Part shown: piece by piece, positions 27,368-36,600 of the stretch
How the letters are laid out: each line of letters opens with the position of its first letter
How positions within the stretch are numbered: the first letter of the stretch is position 1
Assembly: GCA_022510425.1 (NCBI GenBank)
Contig: JAFLTO010000009.1
Location: 49,536 to 113,535, forward strand
Length of the DNA stretch: 64,000 bases
Source: Muribaculaceae bacterium
Lineage (GTDB): Bacteria; Bacteroidota; Bacteroidia; Bacteroidales; Muribaculaceae
Reading direction: 5' to 3'
Notes under the pieces: generated by a model
Told to the model about the DNA's origin: nothing
The model's input: the letters and a program-made list of their open reading frames with translations, nothing else
Databases searched by the model: none
Made by a program: the position numbers and the translations under genes

Positions 27368-28414
27368 ATGAAGATCACAAAAAGAGTATCACCCTCTCCG
27401 GAGGGTGATATCACCCTTTTTAGAATTGAGAATGCTTCCGGAGCATCAGTTGAACTTTCTTCACTTGGTGCCGGTATCACCTCTGTGAGAGTTCCCGATA
27501 AATTTGGCGAAATCGCCGAAGTGGCTCTGGGATATGAAAATCCTGCAGATTATATGGCTGATGGTCCATGCATGGGAAAAGTGCCCGGACGTTATGCAAA
27601 CCGTATCGCGAAAGGACATCTTGAAGTGGAAGGCAAGACTTATCAGCTCAATATAAATAATGGTCCCAACGCACTGCATGGCGGCCCTACCGGTTTCCAA
27701 AACCATATTTGGGATGCAGCATTGATTCCCAATGGGGTACGTTTCACCTATGTCTCAAAAGATGGAGAGGAACATTATCCCGGCACTTTGACTGTTACGG
27801 CTGAATACACATGGAATGAGGATAATGTTTTAACCCTAAACCTTTCAGCTACAACAGATGCTCCTACTGTGGTGAACCTAACCAATCATGCTTATTTCAA
27901 CCTGCAAGGGGCTGATTCCGGTAGCGTGTTAAACCACAAACTGCAGATTAAAGCTTCCAATTACTTGCCCACAGACGAGACACAAATACCAACCGGAGAA
28001 ATTGCTCCTGTGAAGGGTACACCCATGGATTTCACGGCTCCAAAGGAAATCGGTATCGATATAAACGCAGATTTTGAACCCCTGAAAATCGGTAAGGGTT
28101 ATGACCATTGCTGGGCTATTGACAATTGGGAGAAAGGAAAATTGGTGGAAGGGTCGGTGGTTTTAGCTGCACCTTCTTCAGGAAGAGTGCTCACCATCAG
28201 TTCTACACAACCCGGTGTGCAAATCTATACAGGCAACTGGCTCGACGGCAGTCCTAAAAACAAGAGCGGAGTTCCTTATAAAGACTATGAAGGTGTGGCT
28301 ATCGAAATGCAGGGCTTCCCTGATGCACCCAATAAGCCAGGGTTCCCAAGCCAAGAGCTTAAACCGGGAGAAACTTACAACGAAACCATCAAGTTTGCTT
28401 TCTCTGTGGAATAA
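27368..28414 (+). CDS. galM: Aldose 1-epimerase (galactose mutarotase)
   Basis: A 348-residue protein that interconverts alpha and beta anomers of galactose, supplying the alpha form used by galactokinase. The catalytic acid His174 is in NLTNHAYFNLQG and the base Glu313 in VAIEMQGFPDA. There is no signal peptide, so it acts in the cytoplasm. It is the last gene of the nifJ/GH2/galK/galM array and is followed 35 bases later by a strong terminator. Confidence 0.96.
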   Translation: MKITKRVSPSPEGDITLFRIENASGASVELSSLGAGITSVRVPDKFGEIAEVALGYENPADYMADGPCMGKVPGRYANRIAKGHLEVEGKTYQLNINNGPNALHGGPTGFQNHIWDAALIPNGVRFTYVSKDGEEHYPGTLTVTAEYTWNEDNVLTLNLSATTDAPTVVNLTNHAYFNLQGADSGSVLNHKLQIKASNYLPTDETQIPTGEIAPVKGTPMDFTAPKEIGIDINADFEPLKIGKGYDHCWAIDNWEKGKLVEGSVVLAAPSSGRVLTISSTQPGVQIYTGNWLDGSPKNKSGVPYKDYEGVAIEMQGFPDAPNKPGFPSQELKPGETYNETIKFAFSVE

Positions 28415-28448
28415 ACTTTTTAACTGAACAGCTTAAATTTTAAATCAT

Positions 28449-28480
28449 TAGGTCAGTGTCGATTAAACGACACTGACTTA
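28449..28480 (+). terminator. Rho-independent terminator after galM
   Basis: Arms 28449-28461 and 28468-28480 (core GTCAGTGTCG / CGACACTGAC) form a 13-bp stem with one G-U pair and a six-base loop, followed by TTTATATTT. It closes the galactose operon. Confidence 0.85.
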
Positions 28481-28482
28481 TT

Positions 28483-28512
28483 TATATTTGTGCTTTATTT
28501 TATTTATATTTG
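28483..28512 (+). promoter_or_regulatory. Tandem TATATTTG elements before Na/Pi cotransporter gene
   Basis: TATATTTG occurs at 28483-28490 and again at 28505-28512; either matches the -7 consensus. No well-placed -33 TTTG is seen for either. The leader to the ATG would be about 60-85 bases. Confidence 0.4.
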
Positions 28513-28575
28513 CACTTGTGAGACATCTAACTATGAGAACACACTCTACCACTTAAACATATCATCCCATTACCG

Positions 28576-30354
28576 ATGAATTACACAGTTATTGATTTCA
28601 TCAGCCTTCTCGGAGCCATATGTCTCTTCCTCTACGGAATGAAGGTAATGAGTGAAGGCTTGCAGAAAGTGGCAGGCGACCGCTTGCGTAATATTCTTGG
28701 AATTATGACCAAAAACCGGGTGACAGGTGTCTTGACCGGTATAATTATCACAGCTCTCATCCAAAGTTCCAGTGCCTCAACGGTGATGGTTGTGAGTTTC
28801 GTAAATGCAGGTCTTATGTCCTTAGCTCAATCCATGGCTGTGATTTTCGGTGCAAATGTCGGCACAACGGTCACCACCTGGATTATCTCGGCTTTCTCTT
28901 TCGAAGTCAGCATTTCCGACTATAGTATTCTTTTGCTTGCCTTAGGAGTGCCCATGCTGTTCATGAAGAAAAGCACCTACAAGTCGCTGGGTGAATTCCT
29001 CATTGGTTTCTGTTTCCTGTTCATGGGTCTTGACCTTATCAGTAAGTATGTTCCCAATCTTCAAGAAAATCCCGACCTGCTCGGCTTCGTAATCGAATAT
29101 ACTTCTTTAGGAATTGGTTCGATACTTATTTTCTTTGTTTTCGGAATTATCCTTACGATGGTGGCACAAAGTTCTGCTGCCACTTTTGCGATTACCCTTA
29201 TAATGTGTTCTCAGGGATGGATTTCTTTCCTATTAGGTTGCGCTATAATTTTGGGTGGGAATATTGGAACAACCATCACACCTATTCTGGCATCCTTGAG
29301 TGGTAATCTGGCTGCTAAACGTACGGCTATGGGGCATGTGCTCTTCAATGTCTTGGGTTCGATAATTGTACTGTGTATTTTTGAGCCTTTCACTCGTCTT
29401 GTGGGTGAAATCACCGGAGGGTGCACAGGTATAAATCCTATGGATATCCCTATGTCGCAAGACGTTGAGATGTCGGAATCAACTCTATTAAACCCGTCGG
29501 GTGGGCTTACTTCTCATGCACAAAGTGCAGTGGCATTCGGTCTGGCTATGTTCCCTACCGTTTTTAATGCCTGCAACCTCCTCGTGATGATATGGTTCAC
29601 CAAACAGTATGTGAAAATTGTGTGTTGGATAATGCCTGCCAAGCATAAGGACAACGAAGAGGAATTCTCTCTCAAATATATCGGAAGAGGTATGCTTTCG
29701 GCTTCCGAACTCAACATTACCCAGGCTCAGAAAGAAATCTATGTTTATTCCGAACGTGTGTCAAGGATGTTGGTTATGGCAAGAGAAATAATACATCTGT
29801 CTGATAAAGATCCAAAATTCCAGGAAACTTTCAATCGGTTGGAGAAATATGAAGAAATTTCAGACAGAATGGAAGTGGAAATTGGCCAATTCCTCAACCG
29901 GGTGGCAGAAGGTAGGCTGAGTCCTGAAGGTAAGCATAGGATAGCCGGTATGCTTCGTATAATCAGTGAAATTGAATCTATTGCCGATGGCTGCTATAAT
30001 GTGGGTAGAACAATTAACCGTCAGCACCAGAACCATGTGGAGTTTGATGAATCTGTCATGAAAGAAATAGATGATATGTATAATCTCATCTCGGGGGCTA
30101 TGGAAAATATGCTCGAGATAGTGAAGGAAATGGAAACTCCTGAAGAAGTTTTGGTCATCAAAGCTTACAACAAAGAAAGAGAAATTAATAACCTCCGAAA
30201 CAATCTTCGCGATTCGAATATTTATAATATCAATAATCTTAAATATGGCTATCAGGAAGGCATCTTCTTTATGGATCTCATAGGAGAGGCTGAAAAACTC
30301 GGTGACTATATGCTCAATGTGGTGGAAGGGGTGAAACACCAGTTCCAAGAATAA
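28576..30354 (+). CDS. Na/Pi cotransporter family protein with PhoU-like domain
   Basis: A 592-residue inner-membrane protein. The two inverted PNaS repeats each carry the QSS signature: QSSSAST at 63-69 and QSSAATF from Gln198. About nine membrane segments fill the first 350 residues. The last 220 residues are helical and resemble PhoU, the usual bacterial NptA/YjbB arrangement. The likely role is sodium-coupled phosphate transport, possibly export in the YjbB manner. It stands alone between the galM terminator and manC. Confidence 0.9.
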   Translation: MNYTVIDFISLLGAICLFLYGMKVMSEGLQKVAGDRLRNILGIMTKNRVTGVLTGIIITALIQSSSASTVMVVSFVNAGLMSLAQSMAVIFGANVGTTVTTWIISAFSFEVSISDYSILLLALGVPMLFMKKSTYKSLGEFLIGFCFLFMGLDLISKYVPNLQENPDLLGFVIEYTSLGIGSILIFFVFGIILTMVAQSSAATFAITLIMCSQGWISFLLGCAIILGGNIGTTITPILASLSGNLAAKRTAMGHVLFNVLGSIIVLCIFEPFTRLVGEITGGCTGINPMDIPMSQDVEMSESTLLNPSGGLTSHAQSAVAFGLAMFPTVFNACNLLVMIWFTKQYVKIVCWIMPAKHKDNEEEFSLKYIGRGMLSASELNITQAQKEIYVYSERVSRMLVMAREIIHLSDKDPKFQETFNRLEKYEEISDRMEVEIGQFLNRVAEGRLSPEGKHRIAGMLRIISEIESIADGCYNVGRTINRQHQNHVEFDESVMKEIDDMYNLISGAMENMLEIVKEMETPEEVLVIKAYNKEREINNLRNNLRDSNIYNINNLKYGYQEGIFFMDLIGEAEKLGDYMLNVVEGVKHQFQE

Positions 30355-30434
30355 ATATATTTATAATGTTTTTATTGTTTTTAGCGTTTTAAAGATACAA
30401 CGACAGCAATAACAATAACAGCAACAACAAGATA

Positions 30435-31517
30435 ATGAACCATAGATATTGCGTAATAATGTGTGGTGGTGTGGGCACCCGCTTCTGGCCTTTCAGTCGT
30501 CATGACCGTCCGAAACAATTCCTCGACTTTTTCGGCACCGGCAAAAGTCTGCTTCAAATGACTGTCGACCGTATTTGTCCTTCGGTAAGTATAGAAAATA
30601 TCATATTGGTCACCAACAAGGAGTATCTCCACATCATCAAGGAGCAGCTACCGCAGATAAAAGACTCAAACATACTTCTTGAACCGGCGCGAAGAAACAC
30701 TGCTCCGTGTGTATGTTGGGCCGCAAAGCACATTTATGCTATGGATAAGGATGCAGTAATTGTCACTCTCCCCTCCGACCATATGGTGCTCAAAGAGCAG
30801 GAATTCTGTAAGGCTATAGATGAAGGTTTTGAATTTGTGGAGAAGGGCAACAGGCTGTTAACACTTGGAATAAAGCCTTCGGGCCCGAACACCGGATACG
30901 GATATATCCAACAAGGAAAAGCTGAAAAGGATTTCCCGGGTATATATAGAGTGAAGGCTTTTGTGGAGAAACCGAATTTGGAAATGGCTGAAATGTTTGT
31001 TTCTACCGGTGAATTTTTCTGGAATGCAGGAATTTTTCTTTGGTCAGCTCATGCAATTCTGGAGGCTTTCGATAAGTTCGCTCCGGAAATTGCCCAAACT
31101 CTTCAGGCTCCCCAAGATGTATATGCCACTCATAAAGAGCCGGAATTTATCGACCGTCATTTTCCGGACTGTGTCAATATTTCTATCGACTATGCAATTA
31201 TGGAAAAAGCTTCCAATGTATATGTCAAGACTGTGGAGTTCGGTTGGAGCGACCTCGGCACCTGGAAAGCTCTTTATGAAGCCTCTCCCCGCAATAGTGA
31301 AGGAAATGTCACACAAAATTGCCAGGCTATCCTTTCTGATTGTTCAGGTTCTTTATTTGCAGCAGAAGGTAAGAAGATAATCGTTGCTGCTGGCCTTAAA
31401 GACTATATAGTGGCCGACACTGGTAAAGCCCTTCTTATATATCCCATAAATGAGGAACAGAAAATTCGTAATATTGTCAACGATGTTAGAACTCGTTTCG
31501 GAGAAGACTTCGTTTAA
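30435..31517 (+). CDS. manC: Mannose-1-phosphate guanylyltransferase
   Basis: A 360-residue nucleotidyltransferase that makes GDP-mannose from GTP and mannose 1-phosphate. The N-terminal signature GGVGTRFWPFSR (11-22) with the downstream RPKQF is diagnostic, and PSDHM and FVEKP motifs follow. There is no fused C-terminal isomerase domain, so it is the short, single-function type common in Bacteroidetes. GDP-mannose feeds fucose and mannose-containing glycans, consistent with the envelope genes that follow on the same strand. Confidence 0.94.
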   Translation: MNHRYCVIMCGGVGTRFWPFSRHDRPKQFLDFFGTGKSLLQMTVDRICPSVSIENIILVTNKEYLHIIKEQLPQIKDSNILLEPARRNTAPCVCWAAKHIYAMDKDAVIVTLPSDHMVLKEQEFCKAIDEGFEFVEKGNRLLTLGIKPSGPNTGYGYIQQGKAEKDFPGIYRVKAFVEKPNLEMAEMFVSTGEFFWNAGIFLWSAHAILEAFDKFAPEIAQTLQAPQDVYATHKEPEFIDRHFPDCVNISIDYAIMEKASNVYVKTVEFGWSDLGTWKALYEASPRNSEGNVTQNCQAILSDCSGSLFAAEGKKIIVAAGLKDYIVADTGKALLIYPINEEQKIRNIVNDVRTRFGEDFV

Positions 31518-31563
31518 TTATTAAAACTTTTGTCTGAGTAAAAGCTTTTTAATCTTAATAAAA

Positions 31564-32850
31564 ATGTTAAAAAAATCACTTAAATATCTTTTGGTTTTAT
31601 CTTTGGGAACTTTCTTGTTTTCATGTGATGACAAAGAGACTTTAATTGAGGATCCTGATAACGATATCATTGAAGAACCCACACCGGAGGAATATATAAC
31701 TGATCTTAGTGCCGAAGAAATGGCAAATTGTTATATTGTTCAGGCACCCGGTAAATATAAATTTAAAGCCGACAATCAATTTAATTTGGGTGAGGGTTTA
31801 CCCGTTCCTTCACAAATTTCTCCTGCCGATGCTTCCTTGATTTGGCAAACCAACCAAAAATCTATAGTATCCGTTGAACTCTTATTTGACGACGAAGTCC
31901 CTTATGTGGTTTTTGAAGTTGAAGAAGCCTCAGGAAATGCTGTAATCGGAGTTGAGAATAAATCAGGCTCCATAGAATGGAGCTGGCATATCTGGATGCC
32001 GCAAGAAACTCCGCAGGCTCTGGAAACATCCACAGGGTATGAAGTGATGAATATGAATCTTGGAGCTTTGAACAATAATCCTGAAGATGTGGTTTCCTAT
32101 GGTATGCTCTATCAATGGGGACGTAAAGATCCTTTTCCCGCTTCCGGAACCCTTACCGGTGATGCCTCCACTGTCAGTGCTCCTGTGTATGACTTGAATG
32201 GTAATACTGTCCTGATTTCTAAATCTGACTGGACAAGCGTAGATAACAATACCTTGGAATATTCAATTTCCCATCCAACGGTTTGCCTTTCTAACTATGC
32301 TCAATATTCTATCTCTCGTGATTGGCTGAATGAAAAGCTTTCCGACAATTCCCTTTGGGGTAACCCTGAAGGCGATTTAAAGGATGAGGAAAACAATTTT
32401 GTCAACAAAGGAAGAAAGACTTGCTACGATCCTAGCCCTGCAGGTTGGAGAGTAGCCCCGCCGGATGTGTTCCGAGATTTCACTTCCACCGGAGGTTATG
32501 TATGGGATTTAATAGACTTCAATATTTATGATGTCAACAACGACCATACACTCGACATTAATGATTATCTATATGGCTGGCATTTTTATGTAAATGAGTC
32601 CACTCCATTATATTTCCCAGCCGCCTCTCGTTTTGATGGATCCTACGCTATGCTGATGGGTAGTATGAGCGGATATTGGGGGAATTATTGGAGCAATTCT
32701 CCCTCTTCAGCTATGGTTGGTGGAGCACTTGCCACTTTGGCATTCCAAGTGAAAGATATGTCCGGAGATGACATAGTCACGGTTTCTCCCTCGGCTGTTG
32801 GCTCAAAAGCTGATGCCTATTCTGTGAGATGCATCAAAGATGTCCCGTAA
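31564..32850 (+). CDS. FISUMP-domain lipoprotein
   Basis: A 428-residue protein with a lipoprotein signal (MLKKSLKYLLVLSLGTFLFS then Cys21) and an acidic linker, so it is probably exposed on the cell surface. The second half carries features of the Fibrobacter succinogenes major paralogous (FISUMP) domain: LYQWGRKDPFP, CYDPSPAGWRVAPPDVF and the closing YSVRCIKD. Function of this domain is unknown; adhesion or association with fimbrial components has been suggested for relatives. The downstream epimerase-like gene starts within a few bases of its stop. Confidence 0.8.
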   Translation: MLKKSLKYLLVLSLGTFLFSCDDKETLIEDPDNDIIEEPTPEEYITDLSAEEMANCYIVQAPGKYKFKADNQFNLGEGLPVPSQISPADASLIWQTNQKSIVSVELLFDDEVPYVVFEVEEASGNAVIGVENKSGSIEWSWHIWMPQETPQALETSTGYEVMNMNLGALNNNPEDVVSYGMLYQWGRKDPFPASGTLTGDASTVSAPVYDLNGNTVLISKSDWTSVDNNTLEYSISHPTVCLSNYAQYSISRDWLNEKLSDNSLWGNPEGDLKDEENNFVNKGRKTCYDPSPAGWRVAPPDVFRDFTSTGGYVWDLIDFNIYDVNNDHTLDINDYLYGWHFYVNESTPLYFPAASRFDGSYAMLMGSMSGYWGNYWSNSPSSAMVGGALATLAFQVKDMSGDDIVTVSPSAVGSKADAYSVRCIKDVP

Positions 32851-32858
32851 CTTTGATT

Positions 32859-33809
32859 ATGGCTTATCTCTCTTCTATGATTTTAATCACCGGTGCCGGG
32901 GGTATGTTGGGCTCATATTTGATGGAGCAATTCCCAAAAGAGAAAATCGTTTCTCTTGGATTGCGCCGGGATTCTGATTACAAAGTCGACCTTACAAAAG
33001 AAACCCCAAATTTCGGAAGCTCAGAATTTGAGATTGTCATCCATACTGCCGGAACCGAAGAAGATAATGATGCTAAGTCACTAAATCTGGAAGGCACAGG
33101 GCGTCTGCTTTCGGCTCTTGAGAAAAATCCCCCCAAATATTTCGTATATCTCAGCAGCTATCAAGTCTATAGTAGAGATGCAGGCGAAAACATAGATGAG
33201 GAAACTCAAACCTGGGCAACCTCAGAAGCCGGCAAATCAAAGGCCTTGGCAGAACAACTTGTGAAAGAATGGGGTAAAAATCATAATGTCATCACGACAA
33301 TCATCCGGCCGGCACGCATGTTCGGAAATGGAGTGAAAAATGATACTCTCCGGCTTTTCAATGATGCCCTGACAGGGAAATATATACATATTAGGGGAAA
33401 TGATGCAAAAGTGAGTTTGGTGTGTGCCCTCGATGTGGCAAGAGGGATCAAAGAAATATATACTTACGGTGGAATCTATAACGCTTCCGACAATCTTCCG
33501 GTCAGGTTTATTGATATGGTGGAAGCTATGACTGCTAATGCCGGAGGCAAGAAAAGAATGACTCATCTTCCTGCCGACTGGGCAGAATGGATATGGAGAC
33601 TCGGCAGGTGGATTCCTTCTATAGATAGAAATCTTAGCCCCGTCGCAGTGGAAAAAAGAATGAAATCTCTCACTCTCAATGGTTCCAAATTTGCAGCCAC
33701 TGCCGGTATTGAATTTTTCGACACCATATCAGTAATAGAAAGAACAAATAAGACTTATCCTTACACCCAAGGGCAGGTAAAACCTAAAAAGATTATCCAT
33801 GAAGCTTGA
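32859..33809 (+). CDS. NAD-dependent epimerase/dehydratase-like protein lacking catalytic Tyr
   Basis: A 316-residue extended-SDR protein. I start it at ATG 32859, eight bases after the lipoprotein stop; an upstream ATG at 32829 lies inside that gene, and 32877 is a further option. The Rossmann loop TGAGGMLGS (11-19) is intact. The catalytic motif, normally YGKSK, reads AGKSK (Ala124, Lys128), so the tyrosine is missing although Lys128 and the preceding Ser pair (SSYQVYS) are kept. It overlaps the next gene by 11 bases. It may bind a nucleotide sugar without epimerising it, or use another residue. Confidence 0.78.
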   Translation: MAYLSSMILITGAGGMLGSYLMEQFPKEKIVSLGLRRDSDYKVDLTKETPNFGSSEFEIVIHTAGTEEDNDAKSLNLEGTGRLLSALEKNPPKYFVYLSSYQVYSRDAGENIDEETQTWATSEAGKSKALAEQLVKEWGKNHNVITTIIRPARMFGNGVKNDTLRLFNDALTGKYIHIRGNDAKVSLVCALDVARGIKEIYTYGGIYNASDNLPVRFIDMVEAMTANAGGKKRMTHLPADWAEWIWRLGRWIPSIDRNLSPVAVEKRMKSLTLNGSKFAATAGIEFFDTISVIERTNKTYPYTQGQVKPKKIIHEA

Positions 33810-34647
33810 CAGTCTCTCTTCATTCGCTTCCAAACTTGGCAACTCTTTGGCTTCGCTTGTAAAAGTGGTGTTATTGTCTAAGGGGGCTTCAATAGCTAAT
33901 GATGAGGGAAAAGGAAAAGAACTGGTCATAATGGGTAATGGACCCTCGTTACGAAAAACCATTGATGAGGAGTTCGATTGGCTGGTGAGTCATGAACTCA
34001 TGGCTGTGAATTTTGCAGCTCTTTCTCCGGATTTCTTTCGTTTGAGACCAAGATATTATATATTAGCCGACGGTCATTTCTTCAATTCTTTGGACAAAGA
34101 TTCAAACGTAAGGAAATTATGGGAAACTTTCGGAAAGGTTAGTTGGCGAATGACCTTACTTGTCCCTTCTCGGTTCAAGCATTTGGTGAAACCCTTGATA
34201 ATGCATACCCAAGGCCTCCCATTAAGATATTTCAATCTTACTCCCGTGGAGGGTTTCAAATGGTTGTCTCATTTTTTCTATAGCGCCGGATTAGGTATGC
34301 CGAGACCCCGAAATGTGCTTATTCCCGCTATTATGGAAGGTATCAGGATGGGTTATTCCAGGATTTATATTTGCGGGGCTGACCATTCATGGATCAAGAC
34401 TCTGGATGTTGACAATGAAAATTTTGTTGTAAGCATACAGCCCCACTTCTATAAAGACAATGAGGAGGAGCATAAGCGTGTCAGGGAAACTTATAAAGGT
34501 CTTAAACTGCATGACGTTCTTGGAAGCATGGTGGTGGCCTTTAGAAGTTATTGGAATATCGCTGATTATGCCAAAAAGAAAAAAATAGAAATAATAAACG
34601 CAACACCTAATTCAATGATTGATGCCTTTGTGAGAAGGAAGTTTTGA
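33799..34647 (+). CDS. DUF115/GT42-like protein with GNGPSL motif
   Basis: A 282-residue cytoplasmic protein. The motif VIMGNGPSLRK (about 43-53) and the later ICGADHSW are shared by DUF115 proteins (MptE-like pyrophosphokinase fold) and by Campylobacter-type sialyltransferases of family GT42. Neighbouring manC, an epimerase-like gene and an ABC exporter favour a glycan-related role, perhaps a glycosyltransferase, over pterin metabolism. It overlaps the epimerase-like gene by 11 bases. The -33 element of the ABC gene promoter lies at its very end. The exact reaction is unknown. Confidence 0.6.
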   Translation: MKLDSLSSFASKLGNSLASLVKVVLLSKGASIANDEGKGKELVIMGNGPSLRKTIDEEFDWLVSHELMAVNFAALSPDFFRLRPRYYILADGHFFNSLDKDSNVRKLWETFGKVSWRMTLLVPSRFKHLVKPLIMHTQGLPLRYFNLTPVEGFKWLSHFFYSAGLGMPRPRNVLIPAIMEGIRMGYSRIYICGADHSWIKTLDVDNENFVVSIQPHFYKDNEEEHKRVRETYKGLKLHDVLGSMVVAFRSYWNIADYAKKKKIEIINATPNSMIDAFVRRKF

Positions 34648-34674
34648 GTTTTAAGTCTTTAGACGTTAACTTTG
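34643..34674 (+). promoter_or_regulatory. Consensus promoter of the MsbA-like gene
   Basis: TTTG (34643-34646), 20 bases, TAACTTTG (34667-34674). Transcription would start near 34680, downstream of an in-frame ATG at 34644, so translation must begin later; ATG 34710 fits. Confidence 0.75.
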
Positions 34675-34709
34675 CATTCTCACAACTCTTAAACCATATC
34701 TGTCAAAGA

Positions 34710-36557
34710 ATGAAAGACCTATTGATGTTCTTGCGGCGGTTTGCCGCTCCTTATAAATGGAATATCGTGGGAAGTGTGCTTTTCAACTTCCTCACCATGT
34801 TCCTTACGGTCTTTTCATTCGCCTTTATCATGCCTATCCTCAGAATCTTGTTTAATCTCGACACCACCAGTTATGTATGGAAAGACTGGAGCGAGGGTCA
34901 ATTCCAGGATGTCTTGATAAACAATTTTTATTGGTTTGTCACTCAAATGATCGGAAGGATAGGTTCCACCGCAACCCTCGCCGTAATGGCTACGGCTTTG
35001 ATTGTGGCCACCCTGTTGAAGGTGATGGCGGCTTATATGAGCGACTATTGTGTGATACCAATGCGTAACGGCGTGGTTGCTGATATACGTAACCAGATGT
35101 ACTCCAAAATCGTGTCGTTGCCAATTGGGTTTTATACCCACGAAAGGAAAGGCGATATAATGTCGCGCTTATTAGGAGATGTGGGGGAAATAGAGGCTTC
35201 TGTGGCAGCAAGTCTTGCCGGACTGGTAAAAAATCCGATTCAGATTATCGGTTATCTGTTTGTAATGGTGGTGTTAAGTTGGAAACTTACCGTATTCGTA
35301 TTCATTTTGCTGCCAATTGCCGGATGGATTATGGGTACAGTAGGCAAGAAATTAAAAGCAGCCTCTCTTGATGCACAGAATATGTTGGGGACAATCCTTT
35401 CCACTGCCGAGGAAACCATCGGTGGGTTGAAAGTGGTCAAGGCGTTTAATGCTGAGACACATATGGAAAATGTGTTTGAGAGCGAAACGGCTGAGTATAA
35501 ACGTCTTTCTGACTCCATTCAACGCAGATGGACTCTTGCTCATCCTATGAGTGAATTTCTGGGTACCATTGCAGTGGCCGTGGTGCTTTGGTTCGGAGGT
35601 GCCATAATTATAAGTGGGGAAACCTCTATCGATGCCCCGGGCTTTATATACTATATGGTGATTTTCTATAGTATTATCAATCCGGCAAAGGAACTCACAA
35701 AAGTGGGTTACACTATCCGAAAGGGCATGGCTGCATTACAAAGAGTTGATAAAATTCTCAATGCTGAGAATCCGATTAAGGATCCGGAGAAACCGGTTAA
35801 AATGCCGAACGAACTTAAAGAGGGAGGAACGGTTTTATTTAAGAATGTAAATTTCAGTTATGATGGTGAAAGATATGTACTTCAAGATATAAATCTTGAG
35901 ATAAAAGCCGGACAGACAATAGCTTTAGTAGGACAGTCTGGTTCCGGTAAGTCAACCTTGGTAGACCTTATTCCCCGTTTCTGGGATGTGGCTCACGGAG
36001 AAGTGTGGGTGGAAAATAATCCGGTGGGAAAATACACGGTTAATGATCTTAGAAGCATAATGGGTATTGTGAATCAGGAGCCTATCCTTTTCAACGATAC
36101 AATTTTCAATAACATAGCTTTCGGATCTCCCAACGCAACGATGGAGGAAGTGGTAGAAGCGGCCAAGATAGCTAACGCATATGAGTTTATAATCGACACT
36201 GAAAACGGATTCCAGACTATGGCGGGCGACCGTGGCAGCCGCTTTTCAGGTGGACAAAAACAAAGGATAAGCATAGCACGAGCTGTATTGAAAAATCCTC
36301 CGATTCTAATTCTTGATGAAGCCACCTCTGCACTTGACACTGAAAGCGAACGACTTGTGCAGGAGGCTTTGGAGAGATTGATGAAAAACCGCACCACCAT
36401 AGTTGTAGCCCATCGATTGTCGACAATAGTAAATGCGGATTTGATTTGTGTGATGCAGGATGGAAAGATTGTGGAAAGAGGAACACATCATGAGCTTCTT
36501 AAGCATAACGGGGTCTATAAACATCTTGTTGAGATGCAAAGTTTGAGTGAAGGATGA
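34710..36557 (+). CDS. MsbA-like ABC exporter (fused permease and ATPase)
   Basis: A 615-residue half-transporter starting MKDLLMFLRRF. Six membrane segments occupy about residues 15-320 and the nucleotide-binding domain follows, with Walker A GQSGSGKST, signature FSGGQKQR, Walker B ILILDEATSALD and the switch His in VAHRLST. Such homodimers flip lipid A precursors (MsbA) or other lipids and glycolipids across the inner membrane. The start is set by the promoter just upstream; the ATG at 34644 would precede the transcript start. Substrate is not proven, but adjacent glycan genes fit a lipid-linked substrate. Confidence 0.9.
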   Translation: MKDLLMFLRRFAAPYKWNIVGSVLFNFLTMFLTVFSFAFIMPILRILFNLDTTSYVWKDWSEGQFQDVLINNFYWFVTQMIGRIGSTATLAVMATALIVATLLKVMAAYMSDYCVIPMRNGVVADIRNQMYSKIVSLPIGFYTHERKGDIMSRLLGDVGEIEASVAASLAGLVKNPIQIIGYLFVMVVLSWKLTVFVFILLPIAGWIMGTVGKKLKAASLDAQNMLGTILSTAEETIGGLKVVKAFNAETHMENVFESETAEYKRLSDSIQRRWTLAHPMSEFLGTIAVAVVLWFGGAIIISGETSIDAPGFIYYMVIFYSIINPAKELTKVGYTIRKGMAALQRVDKILNAENPIKDPEKPVKMPNELKEGGTVLFKNVNFSYDGERYVLQDINLEIKAGQTIALVGQSGSGKSTLVDLIPRFWDVAHGEVWVENNPVGKYTVNDLRSIMGIVNQEPILFNDTIFNNIAFGSPNATMEEVVEAAKIANAYEFIIDTENGFQTMAGDRGSRFSGGQKQRISIARAVLKNPPILILDEATSALDTESERLVQEALERLMKNRTTIVVAHRLSTIVNADLICVMQDGKIVERGTHHELLKHNGVYKHLVEMQSLSEG

Positions 36558-36600
36558 ACCTAAAGAATAGGGGATGTAGTATTGCAGATAAAGAGAAAAA

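Noticed and set aside
31524..31557. Terminator after manC
   Set aside because: Only an imperfect, almost pure A/T inverted repeat; not distinguishable from background.
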